Assembly (NCBI GenBank): GCA_963070105.1
Contig: OY718808.1
Span: 9,653,398 to 9,717,397 of the forward strand
Source of the DNA: Litomosoides sigmodontis
Lineage: Eukaryota > Nematoda > Chromadorea > Rhabditida > Onchocercidae
Direction: 5' to 3'
DNA: 64,000 nt
This document shows, in pieces, positions 13,370 through 26,300 of the stretch. Position 1 is the stretch's first letter, and every line of letters begins with the position of its first letter. Made by a program: the position numbers and the translations under genes. The notes beneath the pieces were generated by a model. The model searched no databases, had not been told where the DNA came from, and saw nothing but the letters and a program-made list of their open reading frames with translations.

Positions 13370-16300
13370 CTATGATTCAAGATATCCGGCATTCAAGAAC
13401 ATCTGTTGCATATTAATGAAATCCGATATCTTCGTCGTTCCCAAATCCTCGAACACATCAGCCAAGTATGCTGCAAAGCGAAGCATTTTGATCTTGACAG
13501 TGAAACTTCTTTTATTCTTCAAAACTACCATACTGAAGGACTTCCCATGCTTTTGCATATTAATCATTTTTACCGCAGCCCAGTCAAATAGATGCATGTG
13601 TGGGTTACTAACATATGTTTGTTCTAGACGTACAAATTTTTAAGAAGAAATTCCTCTGCGAAATTAGGATACTGTAAACTACACCATATCTGGTGTCCAA
13701 ATTTCCAAAAATAAAAATATAAGTTCAGAAATTTGATAAAAAAATTATCATTTTCAAACTTTTGCTAGCAACACCTTAAAAAAACTCATCTGCTTGGACT
13801 AATGGCCAGATAATTGATAAAATACGTCTGTAGTAGCAATAGTCGCATGTTGAATGTGGCAGCATATTTAGTGTATTCCTTCCTTTAGTCCCGTAATCAT
13901 ATGAACAATGAAACTTACAGCTAAGAAACAGATTGCAGAAATAAAGTTCTAACAAAAAGGCGAAAAGCCACTTACTATAATCAATTGAAAGTTGTCGGCA
14001 TAACGAACTCGAATATGCAGCAATATCACCAACTGTATCAACAAAACATTCTTGTACAGCAACAGCGCATTTACCAACCCACCATGATGGAATGTCATCT
14101 AAAAAAGATGTAGTACAACATAATTAAAAAAAAAAACAAAATTAATATAACTACCTCATGAGGCCAGTACTCACACGCTTTCCTATGAAATCTTATCTCG
14201 GCATCCGTACTCTCTATATCCAACGCAAACCGAATAAAAGTTTAATTATCATCCAAGAAATGCTACGAAATACAGTTTACTAGTGAAAGACACATAGAGA
14301 TTCATCGACTCATATTCTATACATTCTTCAAAAGAGTTAGCAGAATACTTCATCAAATCAACAGCACAGTCCTCAGTAAGTATGCAGCTCCACCACTCGC
14401 TACCACTTTCAAATATCTCCACTGCTAGAATTTCTTCAAATGATCTACCTAGAGTTTCTAATTTTGCAGCAAACATAATAGCTGAAGCCATATTACTATC
14501 CTGAGAATAGACGGAAAGCTGATGAGCCAAGGAAAGAAGTGCCACGCCAGCTGCAGTTACAAATTCATTGGGTGAAGTTCCAAACGATGGTACTTTTGTG
14601 CTTCCCTGCGCCTTCAAATTCTCATTACTTTTATCCGATATCTATAACATTATAATTTACATACAAGTCAGTAAATACTGAAATACTGGCTGAAACAGTC
14701 AAAACCCATGGAAAGCTTTAGTATTCGGATCAACATACTTTGAGTTACAGAAAAAAATATTATTGGCGATATTTTCATCATCATTGTAATAGAAAGTGTA
14801 ATCTAGGCAGCAGGAATAATTCATATGTTTCAGGTAACGAGCAGTTAACTTACAATGCTTCGTAGGCCATTTTCCATATCTAACAGCAGAGTACGTGAAA
14901 GCACTTCAGTAGCACGAGCAATGAAACGTTTGTTCATTTTTCGGACTTCAGCACGCGCCTTTGCCAAGCTAATATCACATTCTCCTTTAACTGCAAAAAA
15001 TAAATTCAACACGCTATAAAATCAGAAATGCTGCATTGTTCTACCTACATCTGATTACAAAATAATTATTACAAAACGCAACTGTGCTTCAGCCATCACT
15101 AAATATTACTATTTTAATTCATGTATCTATTAATGAGATCCACCCGCACCCACTTCGTGATGCTTAAAGATACATCTACACACTTATAAAAATGAAAAAC
15201 GAACTTGCGTTTCTTATACAAATCATTTGAGATAGGTTTATTTCAACTGTCACGAAAAAACTACGGAACTATGAACAAACCGGATGATTTGTTTTGGAAA
15301 TTTAAAATTTCGTTGAATAATTTCTCTGACAATCTGCTGAGAACACAATCTGCCTCAGCGACTCCTAATTGTTCGAACATATCTTTCAGCCGCTGCTTAT
15401 CATTATCAACCCATGTCAGAAGTTGTCCTGCAAAAGATTATAAGATTTCTTTTTGTTTTTTTACTCGTTTTTTTTATACAACATGTTTTGGGAACTGACT
15501 GAAGAAATAAAACAAAGTCAGCTAATTACAGATAAGAGCTATTATCAACATGTTTATCAGGTAAAACGAGAAACACAAACCTGACGTGCTCACTAAACGC
15601 AAAACATCTTCATCATTAACATTGTTCTTATTCATATGCACTTTATAGAATTTATCCATCACCGATATAACATTTTCATACATAATCTATAATGATTATT
15701 GTAGAAATGTACAGACCATATGAAATTCCGCCCATCAGTTGTTCGAATGATTTAAATACAGTGTAATGACTAATGTTACAACGGTCCTTATAATATATTT
15801 CATTATAACGATATTACATTATAATACATATATAATATATAATAATATACTTTATATGCACACGAAAAGCGTCATTTAGGTTACGTGGTTTGTAAACGCG
15901 CACACCATATACGACACAGGCACAGATAAATTAGAGGACCGAATAATGCTGACTAACCCGGTATGCAGGAACCAAAAAAATAATTGCAATGTTGCCAAAT
16001 GTTTCTTTGGCGATCTGCATTAAATAATTACTTTCTTCAATAAGTTTTGACAACTTATTTGAAAGTTGCTCCAAACACTCAAATGCATGTGTAGAATCCT
16101 AAAAATCAATGAATTCTTGCTATTTTATTCCTACCAATCTTCATGACATTCGAACAAGAGAAAATGATTAAAATGAATAATTTCCAAAGAGAAATCTTAA
16201 TTGATGTCACAAAGAGCACCGCTCTTTTTTCTAGCTTCACAAATTGTATTGATCAGTAACACAATTGTTCAGTAACAAACTAGTGAAAAATTGGAACAGT

Positions 16301-19221
16301 TAGCGAGGAATGATGTCGCCAGTTTTGTGTATTCACCAGCGGTAAAAAACAGAACGAGTTCAGCAAATTGTTCAATGCATTTTGCTATATATTTACCATC
16401 ATCGGGGCGTGATACATACCTCGATAGCATCTAAAATTCGTGCCAACTACATTATCGTACCAATGGACTACTAAATCTTGTTATAAAATATTTTCTGAGT
16501 TATCAGAAGTATTAGCCACCACCGAAAATTTGTTCTAAATTCCATGATGAAGACTGAAAATGATATCTTCTCGAAAGACTAACTTATTTTACAGGTATTT
16601 CCAAAAATTTGATTAAAAAAAAATGAAAAACAGGATAAAAAGATTTACTAACTGATCTGAATTCTAAAATCATTTTCAGTGTTTGCGAGCCAGACAGATC
16701 ATCTTCTAAAGTTTTTCCAATTGTATCTGTACATGCGTTTTTGATTTCCTTTTCCCGCATTAGAATAACTGCAGTAAATGCATTCGACAAAAAAACGTCT
16801 GGAGTATCCAGAACTTTTTCAACCCACCTGGAAAACTACCGGAATTTCTAAAAATCATCAAAAAAAATCGATCGATAAATTTTATCATACAATAGCAATA
16901 ACAATGACCACTAACCGTTTGAAAAGCAAACTGCTTGGTTCGAAAAACTTTCATTTCGTTTATGTTCTAAGATATATAACTAACAAAATAATTTTCGTCA
17001 ACTCTACTACGATGAGAAATAATGGCTATCCGTATCGAATATAAACTAAAACGAGTAAATTCGTCCATCACTAATCACTCTCTCAAGGCATTATATTGAT
17101 TACTACGAACTTACCCATCCATTAACCGTTTGTAATTTGACATAATGATACTGCGAGCATCCAAAAATAAATCGGACAAATTACCAGCCGCGCGAAAACT
17201 AAATTTATTCTCATCTTCTATATAGTGACTGATAACATTATTAAAATCTGAAATTAATCAAACTTTTCAAATTCCACATGTAGACTATTTGAAACCATTC
17301 GATAGCTAATTCATGCTTTCTCATTCCCGAAAGAAATACTAATTCCGATGTCAAAACTCTCGATGGAAAACAGCGAGACAACCTTCAGTCCTTCGCAACA
17401 TTTCATATTTTTGTTTAATTGGCAGAAGGTCATCTACAGGTGTTTCCGACTGTATTGCTAATACAATGCGCGTGGAATACCAACTTAGGAAAACATCTTT
17501 TACTTTTTCCAGGAAGTCGGCTCGTTCCGGAACACTCACAAACTGAAATTATCTACCAGATCAAATACGAGTCACCAATAGCAAAACGTTCTTACTTCCT
17601 TTTCATTACCATTTCGGTTTTTGTATTTATAATTTGAAAGCTCGGGCAAAGTGTGACTACGCAACTAAAAAATTGTAACCTCCGAGAGAGATTCATAAGC
17701 TTTTTGCAAATTGAAAACAACATTTTCCGGTGCTGGCTCGTTGCCGTCCAAATTCTCAATAATAATGACATTTTCTTTCCATAACTTACGAGCCTAAAAA
17801 TAAGAATTATCGTCTCGCAATTCATCCTTGAACTTATTCGGTGAAAAACCTTTTCGCTCCTATTCAATGCAACTTCAGTCATATGGAGTGCAACTTATTT
17901 AACCACAACAACATATAGATGTCTTAGAAAAAATATCACTCCTCTATTAAGATATCCATTCTGCAATGGTTTTCCTTTATCGCTAACCATCAAAATTTTG
18001 ACGAGATCGGCTGCACGTCTATCAGCTTTATCATATATTGCGATTGCGTCAAATTCTTTGACAAACTGCTCCTTGGCATGGGCATCCACCACCATTTTTA
18101 AGCGTTCACGAAGTTCAGCGAACGATCTGGCACATTCGCCCAAACTGCTTTCACTACTGTAATTAAAGATAAATTTTCTAACTTAAGCAAAATTGTTAGC
18201 GAAAGTTTATTCTTGGATGAGAAGTGAAACGAAATAGGCGGTGAATGTCACTCATTCATGATTTAATTTCAATGCTTAAATAACAAAGTATTTACGTTGC
18301 CACAAAAATTGGGGAAAAAATTTTGAAGAGAAACAATACTATTTGTTGCGTTCGAAATCATTTTTGATCGCCATCAATGAACCTTCTGCTTCATCAATTT
18401 CTGCTTCCACTGTTTCCAGCAGAGCCTGAAATGCAAATTGATGCGATATTTATACATGGATATCATCCCGACTCAATATAGAACTAGAATACTGCTAGAA
18501 TGTCATAAAAGCTAAAAATAATCAAATCCAAAAATCATTACGTTAATTCACATAAAATGGCCGAAAATTAAACCAAACCTTAAAAATTTTGAAGAATTTA
18601 TCAATGCGTAAAGTTTTTTATTTTAAACTATAAAAAAAGTATAACATACAAAAATAAAATAGACCAATTACTAAATAAATAATTAACCACTCAGAAAAAA
18701 AGAGAAAACGTTATGTTGAATACATGACGGTTAATCAAATCAATAAATCTCGATACAAACCGGATCCCAATTAAGTATGAACAACTTTCAAGAAAAGGAC
18801 ATGTAATCACCTTAACAGGTTCTTCCCTAGAATTGATCCAGTTTACCAAGTCATCTGTGCTCCAGTGTTCGGGAAAAGTTGGAATTTCAATCTAAAAAGC
18901 CTCACTGCAGAAGGAGCAAGTTTACAGAAATCACACACATATACTGTAAAACACAAATGAAATATTGTAAATATACATAAAAGGAAGTTACACGTGTTTA
19001 GGCCTGAAAAAGATATTTATTTTAAAAAAGTTTCAATTTAGACTTAATATTCCGATTTCTTAAAATCCGCTGTCCCTAGCTCATATTTCCCTTTGCTTTC
19101 TTATTTCTCAATTTCGTAACATTTTTTTAAGTAACAAAATCGTACCGATAATCTTCGGTTTCCCCCGAATTTAATGTTTTTAAAATTTTATAGCTGTATT
19201 TGGAAAACATACTTTGGACAT
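13370..19221 (-). CDS. cogc-7: Conserved oligomeric Golgi complex subunit 7 (COG7)
   Basis: COG7 is a lobe-B subunit of the COG tethering complex, which recycles glycosylation enzymes by retrograde traffic within the Golgi. Exons from 5' to 3' are 19213-19221, 18811-18891, 18340-18425, 17988-18156, 17680-17793, 17383-17542, 17115-17247, 16653-16827, 15958-16098, 15581-15686, 15281-15427, 14854-14990, 14281-14641, 13976-14098 and 13370-13470, giving 680 residues (human about 770). The strongest matches are the N-terminal WSTDDLVNWIN block (human DVKEWIN), the ELRERLKMVVDAHAKEQF block in exon 4, and the C-terminal QLSIDYTYLADVFEDLG (human QLATDIDYLINVMDALG). The last match is created by joining exons 14 and 15. 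The first coding exon encodes only MSK. Middle splice sites were chosen for phase and are less certain. The gene is head-to-head with the SPRTN gene. Confidence 0.88.
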
Positions 19222-20256
19222 CGTTAGCGGCTCGTCATTCCCATAAAAGTGAAAGAAGCCAATAGCGCTGTAGCATAATCGTGCTTGGAACCTGATTCTC
19301 AAGATTGTCATATCGGATTAGGGCTTCGTTATTTCCTGATGTGCGGGTTTTTGAAAGGGATTAGTACTGCTCGTAGGGAATTGCTCGTTTTGTTTTTCTT
19401 TTTGTATGGACAGTGACGAGAAGGCCATGTGATGAAGTGGACAATTAAATTTTCTGGCTGACCGACCTTTTATTTGGTTGCTGGCTGTGTTTACCTTGAT
19501 TTATCCTTGCGATTCTTGAAAAGACTGCTTTACCACATTTCAGAGTATTTGAAATTTTCCGACACATATGCAACTGCTCTACTTTCTTTTTCTTTGGAGT
19601 AAGGGAGCTTAGGACTCTATTTGTCGGGCAAGGCTTTTGCATTTTTTTCCTTTCCCCAGTGGGTAAACCTCCCAACTGGCGAAAAATTCAATTTACATAC
19701 TTCTCATTCCTGAAATTCTCGATGCTGCTCCGGGTAATGCCTTGAGATTTTCTGAAATTTTCAGCTTACCACCAAACTTTAATTGTGGACCTTAAACATC
19801 TTTTCTATCACTCTCAATAACTCAATATTTTCACGGAGCATGACTATCTCTCATATTTTGTAAATCTATGAAACGTACTATTTCATATTTAATTGGTTTA
19901 TAGTTTACTTCATAAAAACAGTTCTGTTTCTTTGACGCTAGTTCCTACTTCAAACTCATGCTTGACATACGGAGAGACGCGCTGTAGGTACCCCCGAAGA
20001 TGATGGCAGTGTTAGCGAACTGAGGAAAATTTCAGGAATGTGTAGCAAAGAATCTGCTCAGAGTTTGATGGTAGGAAATTTTAGGAAATTAGTACTAGAC
20101 AAATAGTTCGGGAAATGGTTTAGATTATTAACTTCGTAACTGGAGAGTTGAATGCAGGACAGATCCAACGATGCCATTTCACCACTATCTTGTGGCCAAA
20201 TTATGCAACAAATGCTATTTTGGATTTTTTAACATTTCTGTTTTGTTTGAGGTACT
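19222..20256. promoter_or_regulatory. Shared upstream region of COG7 (-) and SPRTN (+)
   Basis: About 1.0 kb separates the two divergent start codons, so both promoters must lie here unless distant leader exons exist. The sequence is AT-rich and no specific element is claimed. A minus-strand frame at 19445-19675 has no family similarity and was left out. Confidence 0.5.
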
Positions 20257-22109
20257 ATGAGCAAGAAGATATTTGGACTGAAAGATCTTCAGCATGTGCA
20301 TGCATTTCAAGATTCATCACGGAAGAAAAAGAGATACAGCTTTCTGGCGGTAGGTCTTTTATCCTTGCTTGTATAAGGAGTTAGCATATGGAAATCTGTT
20401 TGTGTACGCATGAAACTGAGCTCATATAAATTGAGGTCATCATGGATGAACTTGTTATTTGGTATTACACTATCTCTTTTTTACAATAGGATTTCCGTGA
20501 TTTAATGATTTTCGAGTTTTAGGTTGACCAATCCACCGTACCCATCAGTTCATCCCATCCTAAATCTTTGGTGAATCCGATCTGGGAAGTGACTGATCCA
20601 ACTCCAGATTTACATGAACTTTTCCAGCAGTATGATGATACATTCTTCGGTGGGAGACTGGCTGCGTGTGAAGTGAAATGGAGTTCCCGAATGACTTCGT
20701 AAGTTTTACTTGGAGTTGTCAGTTGAAGGCTGGACTAGAAGGTTTGTCCTCCCATAAGGCTGCGGTGAAGAAGCCTCCATTGTATTTTTATCGACAATTA
20801 GTATTGGAGATTTTTAAAATTAAATCTATTTCTAGGAGTGCGGGTTTGTGCAGTTTTGAAAGTAGGGGTAAATTTTGTTCTATCCGACTGAGTAAGCCAC
20901 TTTTGCAATATCGGCCTCGAAGGGATCTGGTGGAAACATTGCTTCACGAGATGATCCATGCTTTTTTATTTCTCTCCGACGGACTCAAGCAAGTTTTCGA
21001 CTAAAATTTGCATCGAATTAAAGTGATAAGTAATGGAATTTTATGTTTTTGACATATCCGCTTACTGCTACTTTGTTATAATTCTTCACATCACTCCACC
21101 ATCGGTCGTAGTATTTTACATACATTTTTTAGGGATCGTGACGGACACGGACCAATGTTTCAGTTCCATATGCGCCGCATTAACATAAGGGCAGGAACAA
21201 ATATCACTGTTTTTCACAGTTTTCACAATGAAGTGACATATCACCAACAGCACTGGTGGAGATGCACTGGACCCTGCCGGTAAACTAATCGCCGTTTAAG
21301 TGTTTAATCCAGCTGGAATTTGGTCTAAAGAATATAACTGCATTTAATTAATGAACACAGTGGTCTGATTTCGAACTCTAAAAACAGTAGTAATAGTAGC
21401 AATAGTAGTATTGCGGTTTTGTAAAATTCTTTGCACTGATGTGTTCAATCAAACGATGTTTTCCCAGGATGCGCCCTCCATTTTATGGTTGGGTGAAGCG
21501 ATCAATGAACCGTGCTCCAAGCAAGAATGATTTTTGGTGGAAGGAACATCAAACAAACTGTGGAGGTATCACTTAAGTGTTTATTGTGTTTAAAGTGTTT
21601 ATATAATGATATTTCTTTCCATTTAAAGATTTAAGGATAACCGAAGATCACTTGTAGGCAACTTCATCAAAGTCAGAGAACCGGAAGGTTACGGTACAAA
21701 GAAGACGTCTCAAATATCGAACGAAAAATCTGAGTCTCAGGCACGGAAGAGACCTGCGAATCAGTGTTTCACTGGAAGAGGCCATGTTTTAGGTCATTTG
21801 TCGCCATCTTCGGACCGTATCTTAGGTTATAATACCGTAGACATAACGGAGTTTGAAATGGAGAGTACTAAAAACTGTCCCAGTGAAGATCAACTAAGGG
21901 TACAGAAGATTTCAATGACCAAAGAGACGACGTCAAGGAATGAAAGCGGATTGTTAAGAGAGACGCTTCCGGAAAGTGACAAGTCCACTGATACTGGAAA
22001 TGTTGAATCAACTGAGAATGACGTAATCATTTGTGTTCCATGTCCAGTATGTAACATATATGTTCCTGAAAATGCTATTAACTCTCATCTGGATTCTTGC
22101 CTCATGTGA
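20257..22109 (+). CDS. dvc-1: SPRTN/DVC-1 DNA-protein crosslink metalloprotease
   Basis: SPRTN is a DNA-dependent nuclear metalloprotease that degrades proteins crosslinked to DNA during replication. Exons are 20257-20349, 20523-20698, 20836-20988, 21133-21279, 21468-21565 and 21658-22109, giving 372 residues (human about 489). The SprT domain begins at TDPTPDLHELF. The zinc site is HEMIH with His127, Glu128 and His131, and the third ligand is His146 in DGHGP; the 19-residue spacing equals the human one. Zinc-binding-region motifs WWRCTGPC and HQTNCGG follow. The p97/VCP-binding SHP box is FTGRGHVLG at 260-268. A C-terminal UBZ4 ubiquitin-binding zinc finger has Cys351, Cys354, His366 and Cys370, and the chain ends two residues later. 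Intron 3 uses a GC donor. The start is the first Met giving an in-frame exon that splices in phase to exon 2. Confidence 0.95.
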
Positions 22110-22209
22110 AATTCTACTTATTCTACTTTGTAACCAATGTTTAACAATGTAGTGGAATACCTACTGCCTGCTTTGACCTCGTGAGAAAATTATAGGTTTA
22201 CTCGTATTG

Positions 22210-22215
22210 AATAAA
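22210..22215 (+). terminator. Poly(A) signal AATAAA of the SPRTN gene
   Basis: A canonical AATAAA hexamer lies about 100 bases after the SPRTN stop codon, a normal distance for a nematode 3' UTR. Confidence 0.6.
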
Positions 22216-23395
22216 CATTCCCTGTATACAGCGAATACCTTCACCCATTATCATACTATAAATGAGCTCCCTATCTTCATGCTTTCCAAATAAAATTGTG
22301 TCGTTTCAATATTTCTTTCCAACATATATTGATTATATGTGATTTGATGATACACGTTCCTTTCCAGCATGATGATAAAGTTTCTTTGGTCCCCAGAGGA
22401 AGATTTTCAGACAAGTAGGATGGAGAAAACTGTGACCTTTCGAGAATTGTCACCTTAGGTGCCACCCATCTACGAAATCTGGAAGGGATACGTCCGTCTT
22501 AAACCGTAAAGTTTCATTCTGATTCTTCTTTTCCTCCCTATGATGCTATAGGATTTTTAAAAGAAACTATGTAGTTAAAAGTTCGAAACAGCCTTTTCAA
22601 AATACTATAACAAATACATCATCGCCTTCATCCATATTTAAAAGCCATCTTTTCGATTTTTCGAAATCGCAGACTTGGAACGATCAAACAGGTGAAATGA
22701 AATCCAGCGATATGCCCCTCCAATACATTTTCAGACAAATTGTGGATAAAATTTAAACTGATAAACTGCACTAACAAAATACGTTATAAAGATGATGGAA
22801 GGAAGTAACTGAACAAAACACAAATATTAATTATTGTAACAATACAGATCAAAACGATCAAGGAGGACTTTTGATGACAATGGAAAGGGAAAAAATACGC
22901 ATGTATAATAGATTTGTGAGGAGATCTGTTTGGTGCGACGTTACTCCAATTCGCCATCAACATCATCACCTGTACAAAAAGAGTTTTCGTTTCCAGGGAA
23001 AATGAAAATTTGGTGACTGAAAATATATTTTAAATGGTCAACTGGTATCGGTAGCTCAGTAGACTGATCGTCAAACAATGAGATATTAGACGTACAAGCA
23101 ATACATTATAAAGAAGCCAGTACAACTCCAGATAAATATTTAAATAATTTTGAAAAGCTCCATTTGTTAGACAAACTGAATTTTATACGCGTTGAAAAAA
23201 ACGACGAATAAACATACAATAAACTCGAACAATTTATAGTGAACTGGGAAGAATGCAAAATGCTATAAAAGATAATGGATTATTTGGGAAAAAATCAAAG
23301 TTTTTGGTGAACAAGCCGAAAAATCCCACGAACAGATATACCAACCGATGGAATAGGTGACATATCACTCTTTCCTCATATCACTCTTTCCTTGC
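22216..23395. other. Region between convergent SPRTN and exportin-1 3' ends
   Basis: AT-rich sequence with no supported exon. It should contain the exportin-1 3' UTR on the minus strand. Short frames at 22277-22465 and 22784-22969 have no recognisable features. Confidence 0.5.
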
Positions 23396-26300
23396 TTATT
23401 TCATCGAATCGTCGTCAGCGATCTCGTGCGGATTCAACATGCCAGGGACCTGAAATATGGAGGACGAATAACTATCTATAAAATCTTCCTTTTCACTACA
23501 AACTTCAAAAGCCACAGATAGACTTCGTTACCTCTTTTTTCGCATTCTGGACGTTCTGAATCTCCTGTTCACGTTCTTCAATAAACAAATCAGACGTATC
23601 GTCACCAACTCTCTCCTGTAAAAGAAACAAATGAAAAGTTTCGAACAGAATACAAAATAAGTTCATCCATTCTTAAAGCAACATCACAAGGAGCGGTAAC
23701 AGATGCTCCATGACTTTCCGGAAAAGTCACCCGCACCTCAGTAATCTATACTCTAATTCAAGCCACATGACTACGTATACATAAAGTTCAAACGTACAAT
23801 AATTTAGATAACCAACTGTAACCAATGTATATGATATGATAAAAAGCTCACCTTTATCTGAACCAAAAAATCACGCAAATGATTCTTCATTTTCACTGAA
23901 TCAATATTGAATGAAAAAAAACCTTTCACTGTGACACGGATTTGATCTCTAAAAAGGGATAAATTATGAAATATTCAAGAAAATACCGTAGGGAAGGACT
24001 TGGGTTATTACTCAAATATCACATCAACAGTACCACAAGGATAATAAGATGTAAACCCACGGTGTCAGATTGTCGAAAGCCTGAGCAAAAGTTTCACTAA
24101 TGTGCATGTAAATATAATCAATGTTTGACTGTGGTGGATTCAGTTGTTCGGTGATGGACATTTCCGCTGCACAGAATAAAGTACACAAAATATCAGCATA
24201 ACAAGATAAACCTATAAAAAATTTGGGAATTGCACTGCGTTTTTTCTATATTATTATTTACTGTTATTATTATCATTTATTACTATTGTTCATTATTATT
24301 ATACCAGATCTTTAAAGCTCAGAACACAATCATAATTAAAATATAACAAAATTAATTTGCTGCAAGCAGACATATGTGTTCTAGCATCTAAAACAAAATG
24401 TTTTCAAATTGTTCGCATATGCATAATGCATAATGCCTGAATATTAAAATACGTATACCGACTGAATGCAACTTCAAGATATTCTCATTTACCCAGAATT
24501 TTGATTTGATTGCTATCAGTAACAACAGTTAGCACATGGACTAGTATTTCCATGAAAAAATGTTTGTAGAAAGTTTGTGCCCGCTCTTTATCTCTATGCA
24601 TGCCGAATTGAGAAAGCATATCTTTCAGGATATCCAAACCTACAATGAAAAGATGTTTGACTTATTTGTTGCAGATATCAAATGTTTTGAGTGTCTATTC
24701 CAGTTTACTTAGGACTTCAAAAATATTTCAATTTTTTAGAACATTCGTAGAAAAATATGAAATTCACTTTACAAGATAAAAGAGATACCGATTTCTGCAA
24801 CATTTCTCATAGTATGCTTGAAAGCCCACACAACAGCATCCACAATCAAGCGGAAATGTTCCGGGGGAAGTGATATAAGCACATCAAAGCATTCACGATT
24901 TAAAGCGTGGAGAAGACTGAAAAAGTTCAGACGATGTTCCGGGTACTCCTCCATGTCGCGATTGATCATTTCCAAAGTGCAGGTAAAAACAGCATCCAAT
25001 ATGCGGATAACTTCCGGATTAATTGACGACTACAATGAAAGAAATTCAAAATTCCTGCAGCGTGTAAGGGTTTTCATATCACACAAGATCTAAGCCTTAA
25101 GACAAGACTTCACAGATTTTTCATAGATTTTAGGCGAGCAAAAAATAAGAAACCAAAAAACTCAATACCAGTCAACATACTTGTAATTGCGAAACAATAA
25201 TAGATAGTAAGGAAAGGACTTTCGGTTCACGAGCTGCGGCACAGTTCCGTTGATAATCAAAAAGAACCGCATCAAACAACGGAGGAACAAAATTTTCCAG
25301 TATAACCTAAAATTATTCAAGATTTTTAGAAAATCTACCACACACAGGAAGACCCTTATCATTCCAGAAATATGAAAATAATTAAAAACCGTAGAACCTG
25401 ATTCTTTCCTTAACCAACAATATAAGCCGGACAAAACACTGGACTCTGAGCACCAACTTTACATTTACTTCATAACACTTTCGTTCTACTTTTCCCATTA
25501 AGAAATCTTACATTTGGATCCTGTGTTTTGCCAACCCATGTTGAAATGAGTGTCAGTATTTCACGTTTAACAGCTCTCATCTGCTTCAGTAAAGGCTGCT
25601 TGAGAATCTCTTCCCCTGATTGTGCCACCAAACCACTGATATTTTCAGAAGTAACTTTGTAAACGTTCAACATATCCAGGTAAATTTTTGAAAGCTGAAA
25701 ACATGGAATAATACAAGAAATGATTTGTTTTGTGGGCAATAATCCTTCAAAATTTTCAGAAAGAAGTTGAAACTGAGCTAACCTGACAAATAAAAGGCTC
25801 TCCAATCGAACGACAAGCAGCAATATTTGTTTTCAAGATATTTACAATATTCTTGACAACTTCTTGTTCTTTCATAACATTAATATCCTAAAAGCCACAA
25901 CTTATCCATTTGTTCCCTTGATAATTTCCAGAACAATAAAAAGTCTTTAATATTACCATTGCCAATATCTGCCTTACCTGAGTCACTAAAAATGTGAGGA
26001 AGAGAAATAAAGATTCTTTCACTATCAACCCTGCCATCAAACAATTAAGTTGTGAGATATGTCTTTGAATTAAGCAAAATAAATTTTTAGAACCGACATT
26101 TCGCCTTCTATTTTTCAAGCACTATAAAAAATAGAGTGTTGCATCAACTAAAATTTGAAAATAATGTGTTTCTCCAATCATATATATGGAATTTCTCCAG
26201 TGCCACCAATAAAAATGCTAAAAACAGAAACAATGCAAAACCCAAAAAAATTTGCAACCTGGCTGGCATGAGAAATAATTTCTTCCCAAATCGAATTTGG

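Noticed and set aside
23045..23110. Possible tRNA: GGTAGCTCAGTAGACTGA resembles an A box
   Set aside because: There is no B box at the right distance and no acceptor stem can be paired.
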